In this document: positions 53,001 to 64,000 of the stretch, one piece after another
Layout: every line of letters starts with the position of its first letter
Numbering within the stretch: position 1 is the first letter of the stretch
Source of the DNA: Takakia lepidozioides
Taxonomy: Eukaryota; Streptophyta; Takakiopsida; Takakiales; Takakiaceae
Direction: 5' to 3'
DNA: 64,000 nucleotides
Assembly (NCBI GenBank): GCA_030704615.1
Contig: CM060731.1
Location: 90,560,756-90,624,755 of the forward strand
Notes under the pieces: model-generated
What the model was told of the DNA's origin: nothing
Database searches by the model: none
What the model saw: only the letters and a program-made list of their open reading frames with translations
Position numbers and translations under genes: made by a program

Positions 53001-55000
53001 CTGCTAAAATTAAAAGCCAGAGGGGGAAGATGCCACTGCATTCACAGCAGTGTTTCCCGCTGCTAGAGAGACAAGGCGCTGCCTTCGCGCATCCCTAGGC
53101 GCTCGCCCAGCACGGGTATGACACCACAAACGGGGCTGCCACCAAAGCACGTCCGCCATAACACTCTCCCCGCGAGCTCAGAAGCACATCTCGTGCTTCT
53201 GACAGCGGGAGAGACAGCATAGGGTTTTTTGGCCCGATTTTTCATCTGTGAAGGATGAAAAACAGTAAAAAACATTTGAACAAGGATCTTTCCTTGGCTT
53301 GCGCTTCCAGATGCAGGAATCTGATTATTCAACTTAATGGTATGGTCTACACTCTCACCATGATGATGCTTTACTCTGAAAACACATGATCTATACTGGC
53401 TCTAAATGTTTTGTGAGCAGAGAGGGTAGTTTATACCTTGCTGGCACTTCATAGCCAAAGGTATACTACATTACAACGAGGGAGTACAATCTAGGTACTC
53501 CTAAGCAGAGACTATAAGTTTTTATCCCCTTGATACTTTAAGTCCTGGGATATTGCTATAGGACAGAGGGAGCCTCCTTATGAGAATGGGTCTGGTATAC
53601 ACTCCCTTACGGGGTGAGTGCATACCACACTCACTCCATAAGGCCGGACTACCATACCAGGGGCTGGATAGTGGGTGCCCCTCTCTCCCTCTCATCTTAT
53701 ATGGTTCAGTTACACATACTTCCATATGCCTATGGTTTCATGACGATACGGATGATAATCATCCTGGTTTCATCCCCTTTTTGCCTAAGGTGTTATGTTT
53801 TTGTGGCATACTGATGGGATTTCGTCCCGATTTCATCCTGTTATGACGAATTGCGTCCTAGAATGGTCATCGCCATGATAAACCTAGCTCTTTTCATCAT
53901 GTTTCTAACAGTTTTCATTGACTGGCAAACTGTCAGCTTTGGAATGAATGGATTACCTGGATGAATGTCGCAGCCTAACACTAAATCGTCAATGCAAACC
54001 CTATTTCCCTCTTTGCGCATTGACATCTCCTGCGCGATGGCGGCATGATGAAGCTAGGGGGCTGAGGCAGGCGGTTACGATACCCACTTGCTTGGTTTTT
54101 TTAAGGATTCTATGAATGATCCCTCATGGTTCAAAAATGAATGCCAACACTTTCAATGACATCCATGAAGGTTATTGTCTTTGCTGAAGTGATTTCTGTT
54201 GAGGGAATTCATGCGGCAGTTATGAATGACAGGCTGTTTCGGTGTTTTTGTGAATCCTTCCCCCTGAAGCAATTATGAACGGTGGCACTCCTTATGCAAG
54301 ACAGGAAGGCACCCTTCCTCTTTATAATGCATGCTTTGCTTGCACTGGCTCGTGTTTTTTGCTCGGTCTCATTTTACTAGGACTTGGAGCTTTTGGAGCT
54401 GCTCACTGTCTTTGTTCAAATCTGTTTGCATGGACGTCGTGCTATTTGGTGCAAAGACTTGCTGCTGTCTTGCTCAATTTATTTGCAGGCTGGCGAGCTA
54501 TGGCTAGGATCCCCCAGATCGTTCAAAGATTGAAATTTGGTTTGCTACCTAAGGAATTATGACATCTTGTTTTGCTTGAATTCTGATTGTTGGACATCGA
54601 TAGCAAGTATGACTACTTGCCACTCACCTCGTGCATCCTCACTAACACATAATTTCTTGTGGTGGTTTTTGGGACGGGCACAGGTGAGGGTGGTCATTTG
54701 ACATGATGATTTTCTAAGCATACAAGATTCCGTGGTTTCTTCAAGGGTACAAGGGCTGCTGCCTGCCGACTTGTTCATCAAGGATTATCGTACTCTCTTG
54801 ATTCTCTGGGTTTAACAAACTACAAAGTTTCATCTAGTATTTTGTCACTCCAGGGCAGTAAGGATCTTTGTTTATTAGTTTGTGACAGTCAAGTTCCAAA
54901 CTTATGACTTCATTTGTTGGTCACTATTCTGATCTGCATATGTTTTTTTCAGAACCACAAGGGGTACTTGTTTGTTTTTCACAAACCCCTAACATCTACC
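50038..55000. other. mostly non-coding, no recognised gene
   Basis: Both strands were read without finding a protein family. Points seen: near 51040 TTGTTGCAG is followed by a short open end reading GNATKGKRLRE and TGA, which looks like a last exon but is too short to name; a GA-rich tract at 51440-51495; a 95-codon hydrophobic open frame at 54275-54562 (CFLLGLILLGLGAFGAA) with no recognisable homologue. Composition is lower-copy-like compared with the left part of the window. Confidence 0.4.
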
Positions 55001-55129
55001 TGACAATCAGGCCGTATGGAATTTTTCAACTGTTCTGTTTATGATACCCTGCAGAACTAATTGTGAGATCTCTTTATCATACCATAATATCTGTACTGCT
55101 CGGCATTGGAGATTCTCTCGGTGTTTAGA

Positions 55130-56146
55130 AAGGAGCTTGAGGAGCAGGGTCGCATGCGCATCTATGGGCCGAACAAAATGGTGTGGAACCAAAGGGTGTT
55201 GTACGGTGAAAATATAGGCGCGCACCTTGGCAATAGACAAAGGAGGAATACAACAAAGTGAGAGCCACCATGGGTGTTATCCGGACACCAACCGGGTATG
55301 GATCATCCCTCCGTACAAAATTCAGCGAAGACACTGTCCATGGTTTGAAGTCTCACGACTACCATAATATATTGCAAGACATCTTGCCCATTGCAGTACG
55401 TGGGATATTGACTCCCGAGGTTCGCGAGACAATCTACAGATTGGGAGGCTTGTTCCGGTGGATTTGCTCCAAAGAGTTGGAGGAAGCGGATATTCCACGC
55501 ATGAAGAAGAAGGCGGCGGAGGTAATGTGTATGTTGGAGATGAACCTTCATCCCTCCTTCTTTGACATCCAAGTGCATTTGGTAGTGCACTTAGTGGAAG
55601 AGGCTTCAATTGTCGGCCCCGTTCATTCTCGGTGGATGTACTTCCTTGAGCGTTATATCAAGACTTTGAAAGCATTTGTAAGACAAATGGCGCACCCGAA
55701 GGGTAGCATGGTGGAGGGGTATACGTTGCAAGAAGCTATGTTCTATTGCACGGAGTACATGGCAAGGGTCGATGAGGAAGCCCCTCGGATGTGGAAGAAA
55801 GAAGAAGATGCACGAACCAATGACATCGTTTTGCCCAAAAAATCGTTCGAAGAGGGTAAAATTGTCGACCTTGGTGATTGAGCAAGCGCATGACTTCATA
55901 CTAAAGAACACCTCATCCATACATGAGTGGGAGGCAAGATACAATAACCTTGTTCAACAACGAGAGGAGGAGATGCTTGCATGGAGGCGAAACCATCCAA
56001 GGCCGGTCACTAGACGCCATCGACGAGGAGCGGGTCGCCGGAATGTTCATTCACAAGACTTGCCCATGGAATTGCAGCCTCTAAGTTCATTCCAACAGTG
56101 GCTTTGGACCTCAGTTTATGACGCCGTTGCTCAAGGTGAGGTGTGA
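55130..56146 (+). pseudogene. CACTA (En/Spm) TNP2-associated DUF4218-like fragment
   Basis: The open frame 55258-55881 includes LKSHDYHNILQDILPIAVRGI, a helical region with FRWICSKELEE, LHPSFFDIQVHLVVHLVEEA, VGPVHSRWMYFLERYIKTLK and GSMVEGYTLQEAMFYCTEYM, the ordered motifs of DUF4218 next to CACTA transposases. A frame change at about 55860 leads to a second frame with QAHDFILKNTSSIHEWEARY and a basic tail ending at TGA 56144-56146. Upstream to 55130 short matching frames are interrupted (MRIYGPNKMVWNQ). Neither the DDE core nor CACTA termini are seen here. Confidence 0.8.
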
Positions 56147-57820
56147 CGAGCCCAGGACGCGCGCGGTCAAGGTGACGGCATACTAGCTAGGAGGGGTCGA
56201 GGTGTGTAGCGGAATGGGTTGGGCTCAAGGAACAGTCCACCCGATTGTGGTTAGTGCAGGGGTCCGCGGCAATGCCAGTGGCGGGGATCCTCAAACAATT
56301 CTAATTCTACCGGCAAAGAGAATACAATTTCTACTTCACAGGGCGAGATTGCATTTCTAGCTCCTACAGTCTTTTTATGTATTTTTAGTTTTTTAATTGC
56401 CCTTCAAGTCTTTGTTTATTACTAAGTGCTACTAGCCTAAACCCCCGAGCCGCTTATAGCCGGGATTTCCCTTCGTCCCTTCACAAAGCACCTACCAGGT
56501 TTAGGGAGAAAGGGAGATCCTCCCTTCCCCAATGCCCCTCTGATTCCTGTATGGTTGAGTTTAAGCACCTCTCAGGACGGGCCGAAAACCCCTTCCGAAC
56601 TTCCCAAATCTAGGGGTCGAAGCTTAAATCAATTTCAAAGCTACAAGCCAATTTCTCCTATTTTCCTTTCCAACAAATAACCACAAATAAATAAATAAAA
56701 AGAAAAATAATAATAAAATACCACTGAGCAGAGAATCTGCTCCAGATCCCAGGGATCCAGGAATTACCTGCAGGGGCCATGGGGAACTCCCTGAGAATGC
56801 ACCTGATCTTTGGGAACCCCGGGAACCCGTTCCCGCACGGGGGAAACCACTGCCCCTGCCCAACGGATGAAAACAACAGAGGCGGATGAAATCACAGTTC
56901 ATCCGCCAGCCAAAACGTGCGTTGGTACTTCCGCTACCTATCTTGCATGGTGGGCCCAGCCTTTTCTCCCTCCAGGCTCTTATAAGATATAATTAAATAA
57001 GGGAGCAAGGGCGCTTTCCTACCTTAGAATAAGTCATCCCCTACCTTTCTCCCTTTCACTATTCACTACTGTAGCCTAAAAACTAGGATAGAGTAGTTTG
57101 TACCCAAAATCTCTTCGCCGCTGTCTCGGCGTGTACGGGAATCCTCACTCTCAGAGACCCAATCCAAAAGAGAGGCCACTCTCTAGGCTATCTCCTCCCC
57201 GACTCTCGGATTTTTCCTACCATTAAATCTGTTGATACAGCAAAAATCAAAGCTAAGGGGCTATCCCCAATAAACAATAGAGAAGGGTTCAAAAACCCCC
57301 TTAAACAACCCCCCCCCCCCCCACCCCGGGGCCGTCCGCTGGGTAAAGGCTCCCTGGACACGTGGCGGGGCACGCTCAGGCGCGGCCGCACGTGCGGTTT
57401 ACCCAGCGGTCCGTCTAGTGTATGTCTGCTCCACCGTCCAGCGGTCCGCCGCCAATCGCGACCGCCTAGTGAACCTGTGCGGACTCTCAGCCTGCCCGCA
57501 CGCTACTGCTCTACCGCGCGTGTGTGTCATTTCCTCAAGTACAACAGTCAACGCACGCCCCGCGCTCCCAACACCACGGCGCGTGGCTGCGGGGCCCAGC
57601 GCACAAAGTCCTTTCGCCTCTTAAGCTTATGGCGACTCTATCCCTGCTTGAGCGGGCCTCAATGGGGCCTCATAATGGGAATAAACAACAAAAAAACAAA
57701 AAAACAAAACCCCAAAGAGAGGACCAGCAAGGTGGTTAGTATCTAGGAGGGCCAGGGTGGCTATACTAACTCACTAACCCCCCTAAAAGACAGGGAAGAT
57801 CTTATCTAGAGTTGGGGGTC
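56147..57820. other. non-coding sequence with a GC-rich inverted repeat
   Basis: No gene recognised. At about 57308-57325 is a run of C. CCGCTGGGTAAA (about 57337) and TTTACCCAGCGG (about 57398) form a 12-base inverted repeat enclosing GC-rich sequence. CTTATGGCGACTCTATCCCTG near 57625 vaguely resembles a tRNA-Arg type PBS but lacks an LTR end in front. Confidence 0.35.
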
Positions 57821-57915
57821 ACAAAACGACGCCGCGGGGTTGCCGTCGCACGCTCGACGCCACGCGGGGCGTGGGGCACGGCTGGCGTCGCAAACCCCCC
57901 CCCCCTCCCTCCCCT
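57820..57915. repeat. CG-rich GTCGC block
   Basis: Dense GTCGC/GGCGTCGC motifs ending in a C run. It resembles 60640-60990 in motif content. No coding function seen. Confidence 0.4.
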
Positions 57916-58240
57916 CCCCCATTTGTTGTAGTGATTGAAGCACTCATAACTTGGTATGCATGGAGAAGGTGGCAATTCCCATCTCTGCCATGATTGCATC
58001 TCGGTTAAGCTTAGCGTGTCCAGATATTTGCGCGACACTCCCCTGGGGGATGCACCCCAGCCAACATGTACCAGCCATGTGCGTGCACAGGAGGGGGTAT
58101 TTTTAACCCCCCCCCATGTACAACATTATACATACATAGGGGGGTAAACAATACCTTAAATATAAGTACGACACCCATGGTGGGTTCAAATCACCATGCA
58201 ATCTTGAGTTTTTCGAAAACTTCGAAAATACATGTATTTC

Positions 58241-58312
58241 GCTGCACAGATTTGAACTCGAGACCACCTGTACACCACGAGTACGTCCATACCACTAGGC
58301 TACTCCACGATT
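58241..58312 (-). repeat. tRNA-like sequence (SINE head candidate)
   Basis: On the minus strand TAGCCTAGTGGTATGG resembles an RNA polymerase III A box, and GAGTTCAAATC about 40 bases on resembles a B box. The ends do not pair into an acceptor stem, so it is not a functional tRNA; a tRNA-derived SINE head is likely. Confidence 0.5.
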
Positions 58313-60234
58313 CTTGAAGCAAATGTAATGATTAACACTAGGGCTTCGCGTTGCTCCGCACTACTAGCGACGAATTCTGAGAACTATGTTCAATTTTCAC
58401 AAAAAAAGATGGATCATCCCAATGGTCACAATGATCCCAACGATGTTGATCCCGTATTTCATTGGCTTCTCAAGAAAAACATTTCACTACCATATGTATT
58501 TGAAGTTTTTTTTGGGAGCAAGTCTGCCACCTCATGGGCTATAAATAATCTTGAAGCAAGAGTGAAAATTATTGTCATACGCAAAAGTTAGTGGGATCTA
58601 TCTGAACCTGGTAAATAGTGAAGGGTTAACTGGATATGTACTTTTATATTATACCAATATAATCCACTTATTTTATTTTACTCCACAAAATATTTTATGC
58701 TAAATACACTCAGAGTCATATTAAAAACTCTTAGCCGGTCCCACGCTAGTGAGGCCTTGTGATGGCATGGCACTGACTTCGTCATTCGCCTCCATGACTG
58801 GCCAACCACAATTCTTGTCTGTTTCTGTCCCAGAAGGAGTCCATCGCAGTGTTGGAGGGTGATCACCCACCTGACGGATTGTGTTCATCATTAACTATAG
58901 TATTGCAAGGGATGGCATCCCAGCCATTGTTGACATGAACAGAATGAATGGGTGAGGAAGGGAAGGCATCCCATCCAGTTTTGGACTTCCCCTTCATTAA
59001 TCCATGCACATTCGGGACTGTGAGCAGTAGAATCCCAGTGTTCAGCCACCCTCCGGTAATGATTTCTCTTGAGTCTATCAAACCCTCATATGATCCTCTA
59101 GCCCTCTCTGGCAATGGCATGCACTTGGTGCTTAGCTCTTTCAATATTGTGTGCACATCCGTTGGTGCTGTTAGCAGGCTACACACTGAATCCTGCATGA
59201 AATGGAGCAAGTCGAAGGATAAACACATCGAGATGTATCCACAGATACAACACGGTTATTGGGTAATCAAAGGAGAATTTCTTGAAGGGCATGTTGTGTA
59301 GTGGAAGAAGAGGGTACATGAAAGGGTGCATGACTTTCCTGCGGATGCTGCCAATGCAGATCAATCTTCATTCATGTTCCAAGAGGGACTTCTTTTTCCC
59401 CACACATATGCAGCCATCACAGCCTCCAAACTGTCGGTGGTACCCTTGCCTGCTGTATCCATGAACCTTCTGATTGGTTTCTGGACAAAATTACAAGAAT
59501 GGAGGCTATAAATTCACTTTTGTAGCTGCCATTTCAAAGCAAATTCCCATGGGTGTATAAGACAATTAAGCGATTAAAAAATTAGGCGATTAGTATGATG
59601 CCTCTGTAAAGGGTGCTTCTTATCATGTCTTGGAAGCTAGCAACTCATGATTAAGTCAATCACACACAGTAGTGACTTTATCCAATCTCTCCTCTCCTCT
59701 CTTGCTTGGGTGATGCAACAAGCGAGGTTGAAAGAGATGTGGACTCTTGGGAGGTTTCGTCCTTCTGTGATTATAATGATTGTGAATACAATGATTATAA
59801 GATCATTGTAAGGAAACTAATTGTATGCGGAAGAGCAGTGAATTGGTGGACCAATGAGATTAAGCTTCAAAGACAGGCGCTTTACAGGGACTGCTGTAAT
59901 CTGGCTATATGCTGAGATCTCCATTCCTTGGACAATCAGCAGGGAAGGCTGAAAGAAGCCGCTACATCGTAGTGGGAAAAAAACAAAGATGACAGAGACC
60001 AGTGGTCTAGATATTACCAGCTGCAATCTTTGAGATGAACTTGGTGGCAGTGTGACAGTCACCACACACTCGAAGGTTCTTGATGACGTGGATCAGTGTC
60101 CCAGGGGGCGTGCTGATAAGCCCAAAAGCAATGGCCAGCTTCTCACTGTGGTGGTTGAGTTAGAGTTCATTTTGGTCCTCCTCCACATCATGCAATACAA
60201 AGCCTGTATCAGGCACATAGCCAGCCTCCCTCAT
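58313..60234. other. non-coding or unassigned
   Basis: Several open frames of 60-120 codons exist (for example 58328-58591 plus, 58863-59228 minus, 58948-59301 plus), and the last two overlap on opposite strands. None carries a motif I recognise. Confidence 0.4.
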
Positions 60235-60640
60235 CTATCCAGACAATCTCTTGAGCTCAACATGGATTTCCTCGATTTTTGGATGCACTTTATATTCTGC
60301 ATTAAATTCATGCACCCAGTTGTTCACCTCAATGCAGCTGCGCCCTGGCTCCTTTCTTAGAACTCTTTCCTGCATCATTTGTCTTACCTTTGCTTTATCA
60401 TTCCACCTGCCAGCTGCAGCATAGATGTTTGAGAGCAGCACATAAGCTGCAGCATGCTGTGGATCCCACTTGAGAATCCAGTTTGTTGCACATTCTGCTA
60501 GCTCGACATCACCATGAACCCTGCAGGCACCTAGCAAGGCCCGCCACACAGAAGCTCCTGCTTTGATTGGCCTGAAACCATGGCATTCCATGAGACTACA
60601 TCTCTGCCGGTGATTGTGTCAAATACTTGACGTGCATTCG
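60235..60640 (-). pseudogene. PPR protein fragment, PLS-class E/E+ end
   Basis: The open frame from 60591 to 60235 carries the E-region signature GASVWRALLGACRVHGDVEL, AAAYVLLSNIYAAAGRW and VRKEPGRSCIEVNNWVHEF-like text (here RVLRKEPGRSCIE), then HPKIEEIHVELKRLSG before the stop. Just upstream in another frame is RQVFDTITGRDVVSWNAMVSG, a typical PPR repeat start. The two are joined directly, so many repeats are deleted. Intact relatives are organellar RNA-editing or RNA-processing factors. No DYW domain follows. This is a processed or deleted pseudogene rather than a gene. Confidence 0.8.
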
Positions 60641-61000
60641 CCGGGGCGTTGCAAACAGACCCCGCGCGTCGCAACCTAGCGCCGGGGCTAGGCGGCGACG
60701 CCCGGCCGTCGCAAAGTTGCATAGAGGGCAGAAGGCAGCCCTTCCGTGCAACGCCGAAGCGTCGCCTCCTAGCGCCGGGGCCAGTCTTCGATGCAAGGTG
60801 GCATGAAGGGCAAAAAGACCTCTGCGATGGCAGGGCGTCGCAAGGGGGTATTGCGACGGGTTTTTCAAATCCAGAAAAACACAACGCATCCTGCGACGAC
60901 GGGCCGTCGCGGCTTGCGACCCCCCGTCTCACAAATCCGAAAAAACACGTCGCATTTCTGCGACACGTTGGTGTCACAGGCAGCGACGGCTGGACTTTTT
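60641..61000. repeat. CG-rich block with GTCGCAA motifs
   Basis: GTCGCAA, GCGACG and TAGCGCCGGGGC recur, the last twice (about 60678 and 60770). It abuts the PPR fragment. It may be a CG-rich transposon piece; no TIR or coding capacity identified. Confidence 0.45.
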
Positions 61001-61018
61001 AGGTTTAGGGTTTAGGGC
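61000..61018 (+). repeat. short telomere-type motif
   Basis: TTTAGGTTTAGGGTTTAGGG, about three units of the plant telomere heptamer with one gap. Internal; it may be chance or a scar. Confidence 0.4.
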
Positions 61019-61320
61019 CTTTTGGGGTTCCTAGTTTTTTTGTTTTTTTATTTTTTCATATGGTACTGGGGTAGGGTGTTTGTTTTTCTTTATGGTGTAG
61101 CTTATTGTTGTGGACCTTCTTGTAGATTGTGACATTCATTTTGATAATTCTCTTGACACCACATCTATATGTGTTGCTCCAACATATTCATTGCCTCTGC
61201 CTTCTTTCTTGAAAGACTACCAGCCATAGCCATATTTGATCAATCATAGGAATAAGCTACAATATGCATGTATATGTACAATCAATCGAAGGGATGGGTA
61301 CAGTTCGATGCAAGAATTAT

Positions 61321-62110
61321 TATGTAGTTTTGATTACGTGTCTAATCAACTTGAACATCATCATCCGGAGCTTCTTCACCTCATCAAACTGCAAGTCTTC
61401 TTGGTCATCGGAGTTATCGTCATAAATGGCCTGGTCTTCAAAAAGCACCTCCGAATCATACTCCACCTCGTTGTCAATGGCCGTGTCTTCATCTCCTTGT
61501 CCAATATCCGTATCTTCTGGAGCTTCATCATATAGAGTCCGGGATGCATTCTCCGGGGCGTCATCATCCCTACCCCCTCTACCCAACCTCCATCATCAGC
61601 ATCATTATGACCAGTCTCTCCCTCCACCGCAATTGTTTCATCCCACGGAGATCCGAGACCATGATAGATACGTCTTTCTCTTGACTGTGCATGCACAACC
61701 ACCTTCCAATTTTCCCCTCTTGTTTTGTCATCGGAGAAGAAAACTTGTTCCATGTCTGAAGGCCATGAAAAAGGCTCATCGGAGGGACGATGAGTAGGGT
61801 TGAGCCTATCTGCATTGACGCGCATGAAACCACAATCATCTTGCACTAGTCTTGCGGAGGGCCCCACAAGATGTGGTTGGAACCACCTTCCCTTGAAGAG
61901 AAGAGGCCGGTACCTTGTATACTGAAGTTGGAGTATGCTCTCAAGTTCTCCCATGTACTCAAGTTTTTTCATAGCAGGCCGTGTATCTCCCTTGCCCCAC
62001 ACGGAGTCTTGCCAATATGTGACACACAATCCAGAATCCAACGTTGTTTTGCGCTTCATGTCAAGAGCACGAATGCGGAAATGACGACCGTGAACCCAAA
62101 CCCGATATGA
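61321..62110 (-). pseudogene. CACTA (En/Spm) DUF4216-like fragment
   Basis: The frame is open upstream of the ATG at 62059 (VHGRHFRIRALDMKRKTTLDS) and continues GLCVTYWQDSVWG, KKLEYMGELESILQLQYT, PLLFKGRWFQP, DEPFSWPSDMEQVFFSDDKT and ENWKVVVHAQSRERR, the order of DUF4216 in CACTA TNP2 proteins. A frame change near 61580 leads to an acidic C-terminal tail (DEDTAIDNEVEYDSEVLFED) ending near 61320. Opposite in strand to the DUF4218-like fragment at 55130, so these are separate remnants or a rearranged one. Confidence 0.78.
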
Positions 62111-63515
62111 GGTCGCGAATTAAGAGGGGCCCTTGCAATGTCTTGCACCATATCTGAAACCACCTTGTAGATACATAAATTGGTACAATTTTATTTTCGG
62201 ATCGTTTTTTATCCTTAGCAAGGCAGTTTTGGGCATTGTACTGCCAAATTATCACAAATTGTTAGTTATTTGGGAACCGCTGGTGAAGCACTTAGGAATT
62301 AGATTAAGTCTGAGACGAGCATCGAGTGGCACTCTGGCGTCAAAACGACAGTAGGAAAGCTGCAAAGACAGCATAGTAAGCTACCAACACGGTACAACTA
62401 GCAGCAACTTGGAATTGTTTGAACTGTATGAGGGCGATTGTAAGGACGGGTTGCGATCTGTCTTTTCTCCCCCTTCACTTATCCAGTAGGTCCACACGGT
62501 GACAACACTTGGCAAATTAGAATTAGAAAATTGTATAGCGATGAAATATCGCAACAACAGCATGACGTTGCATCGGAACAACGGCGGAACGGACAACTTC
62601 GGAGCGAAGCATGGCCAGCCAACAATGCGAAAATGTAGTTGGAGGTGACTTCCGAGTGTTCAAGATCAAGTGGCAAGATCCAAGATGTCAGGTGCATCAC
62701 CATTAGGAGAATTTCCAGGGAAGTAGCAGACTTTCTACGCGACGAATCCACGGAGAACGGCGTTTGGAATTGGTTTTTAACTCTGATTGACCTAAGGATT
62801 TACATGCAATTACGGAGCACCTAATTATAATTTATCACCAAATTTTGTGATTTATGGTTAAGGTTATCAATGGCACCGAATTACAAGGCTACGACACTTG
62901 CGGCGACTGATTTAAATGATTTTCTAGGATTTCATTGGAGGAAAAGGCTCAAATTCGCCTTAAGGGGTTGAGTGGATGATAACCGCCACCTAGCGGTCAA
63001 ACAGGATGAGGAAAATCCCGTTGACCGGTTTCCCGGATGAGTTCCATCCAAATATTTGTTTATTGAACTTTAGTAGTTTTTTATTATATCTCTATCTAGT
63101 TTATATTAGTTTAAGACTATCCTACAATATTTTAAGAGCCCCAAAAACAGTATAAAAGAATGGCAAGGCTTCCTTGTTTCTTCACCTAGTTCATTTATTT
63201 TGCTTTGCTCTTGCTTTGTTGAAGTTTAGTTTGCTAGAGGGAGCCTAGGTCCTAGGGAGTGGAGCTTGAAGCTCCCTGGTTAGGAAGGGGTGTCTTTTGA
63301 GAGCTTAGGCAAGGAAGCTAGCTCATTGTGGGCCTTGAGGCCATTTGCTTTGATAAAGGAGGAAGTTCGTGATCACTAGAGAGTAGATTGGAGAGACTTG
63401 GGACGAGTAGAGAGCTATGGGTGGACAAAGGTGGACGCGTTGCCGAAGCAAGCGTAACTTATGGTGTCACTTGACCTAGAAAGGCTACTGCCTTCCGGTA
63501 GGAAGGTGGACACTT
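62111..63515. other. non-coding, no recognised gene
   Basis: AT-rich to mixed sequence with short open frames only. From about 63230 the sequence (GGGAGCCTAGGTCCTAGGGAG, with AGCTTGAAGCT) has the feel of an LTR or leader, but no TG/CA ends or PBS are found. Confidence 0.35.
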
Positions 63516-63519
63516 TTGT

Positions 63520-63600
63520 AACAACCAATAGGGTGGTTTGAACCCACAACCACTCGTAAGAGGGTATATGCCCTTACCGTTGGGCTACATGTTGGTTGTT
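63520..63600 (-). repeat. tRNA-like sequence with extended acceptor stem
   Basis: Minus strand: AACAACCAA at the start pairs with TTGGTTGTT at the end (nine pairs). Inside are an A-box-like TAGCCCAACGGTAAGG and T-arm/B-box GTGGGTTCAAACCAC. The anticodon arm is not canonical, so a tRNA-derived SINE head or tRNA pseudogene is favoured over a functional tRNA. Confidence 0.55.
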
Positions 63601-64000
63601 TATGGGTGGACAATGTTGACATGCACCTAGAGAAAGGGCCTCACAAGTGCCACACCATCGAGCCATTAGCGCATCCCAAGCTCACATTGCTCCTAAGGTT
63701 GACAAACCATTTACTGCTTTGATGTTTATTTTGCTATACCATGTGAGTTTGCAAGACAATTCCATGAGAGGCTCTCTTATATGTGAAAAACTAACCCTCT
63801 AAGGAAAGAGGAGAGCTTAGTTGAGAGAGAAAGGTTCATTTGTTGAAGGAGCAAGGACTCCATTGTTGGTTGAAGTCATATGACGTGGTACATGTGTTAA
63901 GGAGAAGGAAACTTCTTTAAAGGCTAAGAGTGAGAAGGCCTCTTAGGCCATAGATCCATAGGATCATATATCTATTTCTTTATTGTTGTGGTTTTGAGTT
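63601..64000. other. unassigned right edge
   Basis: No gene or repeat recognised on either strand in the final 400 bases. Confidence 0.4.

Noticed and set aside
54275-54562. 95-codon hydrophobic open frame as a membrane protein gene
   Set aside because: No family motif, no conserved neighbour, and no sign of introns or a promoter; length is compatible with chance.
57620-57660. TGGCGACTC-like PBS of another Tat element
   Set aside because: No LTR end precedes it and no gag follows; the match is short.
58863-59301. Overlapping opposite open frames of about 120 codons each
   Set aside because: Neither is recognisable and at most one could be coding; no supporting evidence.
61000-61018. Chromosome end or telomere fusion
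   Set aside because: Only about three telomere-type units in unrelated sequence.

Overview
The window is eukaryotic and almost certainly from a land plant. It holds plant-type Ty3/gypsy retrotransposons (a chromovirus with a chromodomain and Tat/Ogre-like elements), CACTA-type remnants with DUF4218- and DUF4216-like domains, an L1-type LINE and a piece of a PPR protein of the land-plant E class. The TE density and the style of the PPR end would fit a seed-free vascular plant such as a fern, but that is an impression. No intact host gene is visible; nearly all recognisable coding sequence belongs to mobile elements.

Layout. 1-2645: minus-strand Tat-like pol remnant. 2680-3937: minus-strand chromovirus 3' end (LTR plus chromodomain). 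3938-5778: 3' end of a large DNA transposon, ending in its terminal inverted repeat. 5779-14822: broken Tat-like pieces in both orientations (gag start, inverted LTR end, RT/RNase H/integrase, a long 3' accessory region, then an inverted protease/RT piece). 14826-43022: a chromovirus (5' LTR truncated near its TATA box, PBS, gag, protease, RT, RNase H, integrase, chromodomain, 1.6 kb 3' LTR) split in its integrase by a 21.8 kb Tat/Ogre-like element (18494-40287, TSD AGGAG, near-identical 1.0 kb LTRs). That element is itself split in its integrase by an 8.5 kb DNA transposon (25480-33978, TSD CAACATAT). 43023-44634: LINE ORF2 3' end. 44635-48873: inverted third Tat copy (LTR plus accessory region). 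48874-49373: 500-N gap. 49374-64000: lower-copy, mostly non-coding sequence with two CACTA fragments, a PPR fragment, tRNA-like sequences, a long fold-back and GC-rich blocks.

The most interesting object is the 8.5 kb DNA transposon. It carries two convergent-ended (head-to-head) genes. On the minus strand is a spliced MULE-like transposase with a Cys/His-rich N-terminal cluster, a DDE-like core and a C-terminal SWIM finger. On the plus strand is a multi-exon gene whose 5' part has a ParB-like DGNHR motif and whose 3' part has SAM-dependent DNA methyltransferase motifs (DLTCGTG, then FAFEPD), separated by an intron that contains about seven 95-bp hairpin-forming tandem repeats. ParB-methyltransferase combinations are familiar from phages and bacteria; one travelling with a eukaryotic transposase suggests an element that may methylate its own DNA or target.

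The Tat-like elements are also unusual. They have an extra ORF upstream of gag that is open from inside the 5' LTR, and a roughly 4 kb region after integrase encoding a zinc-knuckle/coiled-coil protein of unknown function. Many frame breaks are single-base indels, and the LTR pairs differ mostly by indels, so part of the apparent decay may be consensus error rather than mutation.
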